Shown one piece after another: positions 56,946 to 64,000 of a DNA stretch of 64,000 nucleotides. The notes under the pieces are model-generated. The model was not told the DNA's origin. It did no database searches and saw nothing but the letters and a program-made list of their open reading frames with translations. The stretch's first letter is position 1. Each line of letters starts with the position of its first letter. Source of the stretch: Zymoseptoria tritici IPO323. Lineage: Eukaryota; Ascomycota; Dothideomycetes; Mycosphaerellales; Mycosphaerellaceae. Made by a program: the position numbers and the translations under genes. The stretch covers positions 124,001 through 188,000 of the forward strand of contig NC_018207.1 of NCBI RefSeq assembly GCF_000219625.1, read 5' to 3'.

Positions 56946-57550
56946 ATGGCGGAGATCAAAGACATCAAAGATCGCCTAGCCACAACATTCCCTGTCCCGT
57001 CAGCCACAGCATCCTTCGCAAAACCAGCTCGACTGCAGATCACGAACTCGCCTCCGACACCACAGAATTCACGCTTACTAGCTCTACCTACTGAGTTGCT
57101 CGATCGAATCTACTGACTTGCTCTGATGCGGTTACTGGAGAGGATTCGAGTAGACTCACGTGGCTACAAACGTCCGGCACTGCTCGCTACCTGCAGGAAG
57201 ATCTATATGGAGCACTACCAATGTTGTGCGTTTTGAGGATGTGAAACTCAGCGTATACGCCTGTACCGGGAAAGCGGAGACCTCAAGCCGATTATGCGAC
57301 TCAAAGCCACGACAGACGGGAACCCTCACTGGAAGAACCTGACGAGCTGGCTGCAAGGCTTCCACGCCGATGAGGACTTTGAGGCATTAGTGCGCACGCC
57401 CCACGAGACGTCTGCAAGAGGGTGGACCAATACATGGACAGAGAAGTCGAAACATTTGCGGAGAGGCTGGAGGAATACTTGGACGGCTTGTCTTCGCGAC
57501 ACAATCTCGACGCGGCAGTTAAGTTGGCGGAGCAGAGGCGCTGAAGGAGA
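56946..57550 (+). pseudogene. F-box/2EXR-like fungal hypothetical protein, broken
   Basis: From ATG 56946 the frame contains LLALPTELLDRIY, the start of the F-box-like domain common in expanded families of fungal hypothetical proteins. The next codon is TGA where an acidic or Gly codon usually follows. The same frame continues with LALMRLLERIRVDSRGYK and RPALLATCRKIYMEHYQC, typical for the family, then meets another stop. A later frame change leads to VDQYMDREVETFAERLEEYL near 57420-57480. At least two stops and one shift are present. It is read as an inactivated copy. Confidence 0.7.
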
Positions 57551-57608
57551 GACACTATCGGGAGCAAGAGGCAGCGTCTACCGGATCTGCCATCGATGAA
57601 GAGCAAGT

Positions 57609-58128
57609 TTACCATGTTGGATGTGGCTCCAGAGCGGCGCAACTACACTCTTTTCCGTGACGACGACGGCCACACTCCAGACTGGCAACAGTACAGGTTG
57701 AGTATTCAAGAGACAAAATGTTATCACCTCGCCACGGTACTCCACTCGTTGCCCAGCGGCTTGTCCGAGAAATGCTTCGTCGCATCCCATTTACCGTAGG
57801 CCAGTCTGAAGTGCGCCTTCGTCGGCCCAAAACCTTTCTGCTCCCGCTCCTCTGAGGCCGCCAACGCTTGCGGGTTTCCACCGAGGACGCGTTTTCTCCA
57901 ACTATCAAACCACGCTCTGCAGTTGGAAAGTTTCTCCTCCTCGGAGAGTTTCTCCTGCATGGGCGCCTTCGCTTTCCCCTTGCCAATCGTCGTCGACTGT
58001 TCAGGAGCGCTTGCCCTGTCCTGCCGCCTCTTCTCTTGTGCTCGCTTCTCCTCCTCAGCCTGCTTCTTCTTCTCCTCGTGCTCCTCTTTGGACAGCGCCT
58101 TGCGCTTGGGCCGCGTGATCCAAGCCAT
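57609..58128 (-). CDS. small charged coiled-coil protein, unknown
   Basis: The ATG at 58128 opens a frame of 157 residues if the 46-nt intron 57682-57727 is removed (GT..AG, CTCAAC branch site, phase fits). The N-terminal part is a highly charged Lys/Glu/Arg helix (LSKEEHEEKKKQAEEEKRAQ). A middle segment reads EKLSNCRAWFDSWRKRVLGG. The C-terminus has three cysteines. No known domain is recognised. If the intron is not used it ends at residue 134. It may be a lineage-specific gene or a mobile-element remnant. Confidence 0.5.
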
Positions 58129-58319
58129 GAACAACTATTCATTGGGCCCTATAGTGCTGTTCGCCCAGAGCTCTACGTACTTTATGCACGTTATCCACGG
58201 CAACACTCCGGCTTCGAAGGCATCGAAGAGCTGCAGCGACTAGGCCACTACCTGGAACAGAGCGCGATGCGTTCCTTTCGCACAAGTGTCATCTTTCTCG
58301 CAGGTTCCACGTAACCAGA

Positions 58320-60020
58320 AATCTTCACAACAGCGTATAGCCGAGCCCCTTTAAATCGGGACAGGCGCCCGCTGGGCAGCTGCTCCTAATGCCGCTGGAC
58401 CTCTTAGCACATCAGTTAGGGCTTAAAGCAGAACATTAAGATAGATGGTAGACGGAGGACAGCGCTGTAAATGCATTCGCATAGCGGAGTAGTTATTGTT
58501 GCGACAATAATAGACAGAAAGGAATAAAGCAGAAGGCGCGAGACGCAGAGCGTACAACCCTGCGATATCTTTAGGCGGCGGTAACGGCGAGACAGCAGTA
58601 CCGTTTCTAGGAAAGAGGGACTGTCTAGTCTCGAGATGCGCTTTTCTTCTTAGCAAATTAAGCTTTGACAAGTGTCTAGCGCGCTCGACTTTAGGACTAG
58701 TGCATAAGATTAGGTAGTTGTAGCTAACTCGGTTAAACGGAAAGACACTCTAGGCGCTCTTATCCTAGTTGGCTTAAATGGACGATAAATTTATTCCTGC
58801 AAAAGCTTAATATCCCGACTTAATATTCTCGATATTTCGACCTATAATAGTGCATATCTCGCTAACGGCGAACCGCACGAATTTGTAAGTTTATAAGTAT
58901 ATACATTATTGTTTTTCGCTCAATTTAGTCTGTTTAAAATCGCGGAAGCTTGGATTTTGTGAAAAGTAGAGTAAATAGGTAGAAATCGTTTAATTACTTG
59001 TCTATTAATTCTACAGCCGTTCTAACCTTATATGCCCTCTGTAAACCTTGCCTAACTACTATCGCTCGCAATTAGGAGGGAAGCTACGCGTGTCTAGTTG
59101 CGGCTGCCTCGGGTAAGCAAGGGGACTGTTAAGAATAAGCTGAATTCCGGAAGGCGTTGGGCGTTGGTGCCGTTTTCGGACTAGTGGATTTCTGAACCGG
59201 CGTTGGTCGTCGATCTTTTACCCGATTGGGACTAGCGCGGAATCGTAGCGGCGTTGGTCGAAGATTCCAGACGCACCTTACCCGGTTCGGACTAGCGGTT
59301 ACCCGATCGGGACTAATCTCTGTCTAGCGCGCCCCAATCGGGACTAGCTCAAAATCGTACCGGCGTTGGTCGAAAATTCTGGAAACTCTTCTTCTTCGAA
59401 TTGTTTCTCTATCTCTCTACTAGTTTCGACGATTACGTCATCGATTACGCGTCCTACGTCATAGATTACGCGTCTAATTAACGTATACGCGTATACAGAA
59501 GCTTCTTGATAGCTAGTAAAGGGCATATAAGGGTTAGAAACGTCCGTAGAATCGACAGCAAGCAATTAAACACTTTCTACCTCTTTTACCCCCTTGGCTA
59601 TTTCTTCCACTTTTTCACAGGGACATCTAGGCGCTCTTACTCTAGTTAGCCTAGGCAGACTGGATACGATTCGGCTCGACAAATGCTCGGTATTTCGAAC
59701 TTTAATAGTACATGTCTCGAGAACAGCAAATCGTACGACTCTGTAACTTTGAAAGTATACACATTACACCTCTTCGCTGGATTTAGCTTGTTCGGAACTG
59801 CAAAATCTCGGTGTTTGGTACTTGTTCTGCACTCGTACGAAGACTCCCCTTTCCGCCCAAATTCGTGCTACTAAAGCTCGGTATTTTGAACTTTAATAGC
59901 GTTTTGCTTAGCGACAGCGCCGACTACTACTCTACAAATTTGAAAGGGTGGCCAACACGATACACTCTTCGATTTGGCTTTATTAGATTTAGAGTAGGTA
60001 TACATCACAATAGCGCTTGA
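58320..60020. repeat. AT-rich region of diverged dispersed repeats, probably RIP-mutated
   Basis: At least three related copies can be seen: about 58750-58955, about 59627-59825 and a partial copy near 59870-59990. Shared landmarks are CTAGGCGCTCTTA, the ATTTCGA/ACTTTAATAG block, and TTTAGTxTGTT or GGCTTTATTAG near the ends. Differences are mainly C/T and G/A. No intact coding sequence remains. This fits an old transposon family mutated by RIP. Confidence 0.6.
59150..59380. repeat. short-motif repeat cluster (GGCGTTGGTCG and GGACTAG)
   Basis: GGCGTTGGTCG or a one-base variant occurs at least four times, and CGGACTAG/GGGACTAG about five times, within 230 bp. TACCCG-TTGGGACTAG stretches lie between them. 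Spacing is irregular. The cluster sits between the two larger AT-rich repeat copies. Confidence 0.7.
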
Positions 60021-60024
60021 AATG

Positions 60025-60135
60025 ACAGGTTAAAGACGGCAGCATTTAGGACGGCAGCATTAAGGATTATAGCGTCGTTGTAAAAACAGCAGCATTAAAG
60101 ACGGCAGCATTAAAGACGGCAGCATTAAAGACCGA
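60025..60135. repeat. minisatellite with AGACGGCAGCATTA units
   Basis: About six diverged units of 14-16 bp, three of them nearly identical and consecutive near 60085-60130. A CTAGCTAGCTAGCTAG run follows at about 60157-60175. Confidence 0.85.
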
Positions 60136-60309
60136 GTGCAATCAAACACATATCGCTAACTAGCTAGCTAGCTAGGAAGGCGTAGCTATATCGATTCTAA
60201 AAAGGTAGGGTGTTGTAGACGTTTTGAAGCTTCTAATAATGTAATGTGGTTGCAAGAGTAACCTAGACGGCGGAGATGAATAGCAGTCTTGTGCGTGTCG
60301 ATTGAGCCG

Positions 60310-60430
60310 GGTTGGTAAGGTCGAAAGGATAGTGAGATCGAAAGGATAGTGAGGTCGACAAGACGGTAAAATCGAAAGGACGGTGAGATCGACAGGACGG
60401 TGAGATCGACAGGACGGTAAGGTCGAGCTA
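60310..60430. repeat. minisatellite with GTGAGATCGACAGGACG units
   Basis: Around six units of 17-18 bp alternate GTCGAAAGGATAGTGAG and GATCGACAGGACGGTGA variants. Confidence 0.85.
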
Positions 60431-60699
60431 CTGTGAGTACGACCACAAAGCTTATTAGTATGCTGTGGTGTGCTGGATAGAAGTCCGTCGAAGCGACTAC
60501 TTGTACACGTGGGTTTATGGTATAGACAGTCCAGCAACGCCGCAGGTGCCCGAGTAAGTACTTCGCCTCTCGGAGGCAGCATGTTGCTCGTGGACGTAGT
60601 GGACAGGGCTCGCGTAACTTATTATCGTGCTTGTGTGTCGGCGAGGTCGGGTCGTGCTTGTGGCCGGAAAGGTTGGTCAGGTATGCTTAAGGACGCAAT

Positions 60700-63060
60700 G
60701 GACGGTGGTTGGTAATGTAGGAATAGGATCGTGCTCGTGCTCGTGTTGCTGCGTTCGTGCTTGCGAATGCAGAGGCGAAGGATGATTAGTGTAGCATCGC
60801 GCTCGTGAAGACACGACATGGTTAGCCAGGCAGGATCGTGCTCGTAGAGACAGTAAGGTGGAATGCCGAGACGACGGAGACGCTCCAGCGAGGTAAAAAG
60901 AGGTAAGACGTAGTGTGTGACGATCGCTGTAGAGACGGCTGGAAAAGGTGAAGGCCAGTAGTGAGAGGATGGAGACAGAGTCGGTTCGCGGCGGTGTAAT
61001 CGAGATCGTGGGCGGCGGCGGCGGTGAGCTTAAGAACTCGATTTGGTAGGATCGTGATTCAATCGGAGAGGGTATAATAAACAAACGTACGATCGAGGAT
61101 GGTATGGTCGAGGAGGACAGTATGGTCGAGGAGGACAGTATGGTCGAGGACGGTATGGTCGAGGATAGTATGACCAAGATGTTCTGGTCTGCTTCAGGAA
61201 TATGATCTTCGAGCACAAAAGCAACTCGTTGAAGGTGCTATAGCCGGCAGTCGTCGGTGAGGGTTGTTGCGGAGACTCTCTCGACTAATTGTAAGTCGCT
61301 GCTCCGGTGGCAGCCTGTCCCAGTCCTCAAAACGAGGCATGGTAGCGCATGAAGTGCTGCACAAAGACAATGTCGGTGACGTTGCGTACTCGTGGCTGAC
61401 GTAGATCGCCCTTGCCATATTCAAAGAGACTGAATTGCGGCGTTCAGCATCGAGTCGATTGGGCGGAATTGGTGTCGACGATAAGACTTTGTGGCTCGAG
61501 GGGAGTGACTGCCGGTGCTGGTGAATTGCTAAGGTGTAGAGCCAAAAGAGTGCCAGTCTAATTGGTTCTGGACGTTGCGTGAAGGTGGTCGCTTCGGTAG
61601 GATCGTGCTCGTGGAGGTGAAGTGTAGTCGGCGAGGTCGGATTGTCCTCGTGCTTTTGCTCGTGTGGTCGCGTCGGTAAAGGTCTGCGGGTGCTTGTGCT
61701 CGTGTGGTGAAGGGTGGCCGATAAGGTAGAATCTCTCGTGGAGATGAAGGGTAGTCGGCGAAGTGCAATTGTGCTCGACTGGACCCGGAAGTTTAGTGAG
61801 GGTGGTCGCTTTGGTGGGATTGTGCTCGTGGAGGTAAAGGATAGTCGGTGAAGTCGGGTTGTGCTCGTGCTTTTGCTCGTGCTTTTGCTCGCGCTTTTGC
61901 TTGTGCTATTACACGTGTGGTCGCGTCGGTAGGGTAAGGTAGAATCATGCTCGCGGAGGTGAAGGATAGTTGGCGAAGTAAGGTAATACTCGTGCTTTTA
62001 GAGGTGGACGATAGTCGCATCTTGATGAACGCGTGCTCGTGTGAAGTAAGAGGATCGAGACAGAGATAGACGGCGGAAGATCGTGGGCAGCGGCGGCGGC
62101 GGCGAGGTCGAGTAGTCGGTTCGGTAGGATCGGCCATCGTGCTCGTGGAGGTGAAGGGTAGTCGGTGAAGTAAGATTATGGTCGTGCTCGTAGATGTAAA
62201 CGGTGGTCGGTGAAGTGGAATCGTACGCATGGAACCTGCGGTATGGTAGCACTTGACAGAGCGGAGATGCTGTATGAAGCAGTGTGGTAGGATCGACCGA
62301 TCGAGACCGTAAAGTCGAGTCGCTGGACGGCGGCGGTGCGGTCGAGATCGTAGACGGCGGTGCTGAGGTCGAAGGCTAGGATTGTGACAGTGAGGTTGAA
62401 CCGCTTAACTGTGACAGTAAGGTTGAACTTGACAGTGGATGGACCGGAGACGGCGAGGTTGAGGTCCGTCGGTAACAACAAGTGCAATGTGACAGTAAGT
62501 TTGGGCTAAGTGAATCGAAGGCGGTGGTTGTGAGAGGTGGGATGAATTCGACGAGACGGATTCGAAAAAAGGGCCAGACTTTTCAAACCAGCTCTTGTAA
62601 GGTAGGATGTTCGGGACCGTCGTGCCGTCTAAGCATGTCGAAAGACATGATGTTTTCGTGGAAGTGGTGGTACGCGTTAGTTCTGGAGGACTGACCTTGT
62701 AGCTATGTTGCTCGTGGACGACGCCCGGTGGCGTACTCGTGGATGTGGATCGTATTGGTATAGTGAATTGGTGCCCGTGGATACGGATGGTAGCTGGTAG
62801 GGCAGAATCGCGCTCGTTTTCATGCAGGCGGTCGCGGAGGCTCGGTAAGATACCATCGTGCCCGTGGAGGTGAGGTGGGAGGTGAAGTGGAAAGGATCGT
62901 GCTCGTAGTAGATTCAGTGAAGCGGGAAGTCGAGAGGAGTGAGACGACGTGGTCAAAATAGTGTGGTCGAGATAGGGTGGTCGGGAATCGAAATGTCGAG
63001 ACACCGTGGGCGAGATGACGATATCGAGCTCGGATGGTCGAGACAAGATGGTCGAGGATG
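60700..63060. repeat. long GT-rich array of degenerate minisatellites
   Basis: Several families are interleaved. At 61080-61170, units of ATGGTCGAGGAGGACAGT type occur in tandem. At about 61866-61905, four or five 12-bp GTGCTTTTGCTC units lie in tandem. Across 61590-62240 and near 62850, a module of about 40-55 bp recurs: GGATCGTGCTCGTGGAGGTG followed by AAGGRTAGTCGGYGAAGT. A CGGCGGCGGCGG run occurs at about 61015 and again near 62090. Long frames on the minus strand here encode only Ser/Thr/His/Pro-rich repeats and are not annotated as genes. Confidence 0.75.
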
Positions 63061-63386
63061 AGATGCAGTAAGTCGAGGTGGCGTGCAAACGGACGAATTC
63101 TCTGTTAAGTGTCGTTGGGGCCCAACAAGTTCGATGGACGGTAACAAGACCTAAAACATGAGAGCCTTGAGAAGCCGGTAAATGCAAACGACATACTATC
63201 ATCTACAGGACTTACACAATACAGTACAGCAGCAGAAAGAACAAGTGTATTCAGCATTGCACACTTCTCTACTCTGGAATCACCCCGTTTGCCTGCTCTC
63301 GAGTGTTGTTGTTGGAGTCGTCTCCAGCAGCCTCGTCCTCGCCCAGTACCTCACTAATCTCGACTGACGCAGCATTGAAGTCACCT

Positions 63387-63871
63387 TCAATTGTTGGCAC
63401 CGTTCATGTCCGTATCCTTTCGCTCGCTGGCAGCTTTGCCAGCGAGAGCAGCGCGCTTCTGTTGCCACTTCAGGTCTTTGATCATCTTTCTGCGTTCCTT
63501 ACCGTGGACGCCAGGGAATGGATCCTCTCCATTCACAAGGAACGTCTGCTGACCTTGCTCTTTCCTCATTTTTTTCTCCTCCTCCACCTCTTGTTCTGCC
63601 TTTGCCACCGCCCGAGCGAGTCTCTTGCCGTAGCCGCGAACTGCAGCAAGCTTCTTTGTCATGGCCATAGCCTTCTCGAATTGCGCCTTGGTCTCTGCAA
63701 TCGGATCTTCTTCGACCGGCTTCGGTGTGTACGCCTTGTGTACACATCGTCGCCTGTCCTACACTTCTCCGTCCAGTGACCAAAAGCCTCATCACACCAG
63801 AAGCACAGACCGGGACACCCCTCCCACCACATGTGACCCATTTCGTAACACGTCTCGCAAAATTTTGACAT
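63387..63871 (-). pseudogene. double zinc-knuckle protein, frame-shifted or with an unresolved splice
   Basis: The ATG at 63871 opens a compact Cys/His/Trp-rich N-terminus with two CCHC knuckles: CETCYEMGHMWWEGC and CFWCDEAFGHWTEKC. The same frame then ends 33 codons later. In the -1 related frame a highly charged region follows (KPVEEDPIAETKAQFEKAMA to KERRKMIKDLKWQQKRAAL) and ends at 63387. A join near 63730-63700 is required. The only in-phase GT..AG pair I find would make a 38-nt intron, shorter than others here, so a frameshift is as likely. CCHC knuckles bind single-stranded nucleic acid or proteins. A retroelement Gag origin is possible but unsupported. Confidence 0.5.
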
Positions 63872-64000
63872 GTTGATGGTGATGTTGTGGTGTAAGAGGC
63901 AGACTTTTCAAAACGACAAAACATTGGACAACCGCTGGCCGTCGGGTCGACTTCGGGAGCGGATGGCCCAACACAATTGCCCAAAGATCGGCGTGGGCCA
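63872..64000. other. window end, no supported gene
   Basis: This is the upstream flank of the zinc-knuckle ORF; nothing else is visible. Confidence 0.5.

Noticed and set aside
60157..60175. CTAGCTAG run as a possible regulatory palindrome
   Set aside because: Simple repeat inside a minisatellite region; no gene beside it.
23552..63000. CRISPR-like arrays
   Set aside because: Repeats are direct tandem minisatellites without regular unique spacers, and the genome is eukaryotic.
61793..63202. Long minus frames encoding Ser/Thr/His/Pro-rich repeats
   Set aside because: They are translations of minisatellite DNA in open frames; no start context, domain or splice support.

Overview
The window is nuclear DNA of a filamentous ascomycete (Pezizomycotina, most likely a Dothideomycete; the class is an inference from gene style, not a database match). 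The basis is intron-containing genes whose introns are mostly 46-80 nt with GT..AG ends and CTRAC-like branch sites, a fungal gene repertoire (Pth11-type rhodopsin domain, C6 transcription factor, NRPS remnant, GH28 and GH35 enzymes, several MFS carriers), and AT-rich repeats that differ mainly by transitions, as repeat-induced point mutation would leave them.

Left part (1-26.5 kb), mostly core genes: the N-terminus of an aldo-keto reductase, a one-exon fusion of a rhodopsin-like domain with a fucose-permease-type MFS carrier, the Rsp5/HulA ubiquitin ligase, a UPC2-like transcription factor whose zinc cluster looks degenerate, a small secreted protein, a Pab2/PABPN1-type RNA-binding protein, a 1482-residue PHD/winged-helix protein, the Cex1/Scy1-like pseudokinase, the Fe-S assembly factor Dre2 and a mitochondrial DUF1279 protein.

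Middle part (28-48.4 kb), a carbohydrate-handling neighbourhood: PNGase A-like amidase, GH35 glycosidase divergent from a sugar MFS carrier, a secreted beta-helix protein, an N-sulfoglucosamine-type sulfatase divergent from a Dal5-type anion carrier, a GH28 rhamnogalacturonan hydrolase and another MFS carrier. Secreted hydrolases, importers and enzymes without signal peptides together suggest a catabolic cluster for an acidic or sulfated glycan.

Right part (48.7-64 kb), a decaying accessory region: an NRPS pseudogene, a truncated GMC oxidoreductase, a 539-bp inverted-repeat element, a 16-cysteine secreted protein, an F-box-like pseudogene, mutated AT-rich repeats and about 3 kb of GT-rich minisatellites. 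The most unusual object is at 56123-56318: a tRNA-Asp(GTC) gene that is complete only after removal of one ordinary 17-nt anticodon-loop intron plus two 53-54 nt insertions that look exactly like mRNA (spliceosomal) introns, one in the anticodon stem and one splitting the TPsiC loop and B box.
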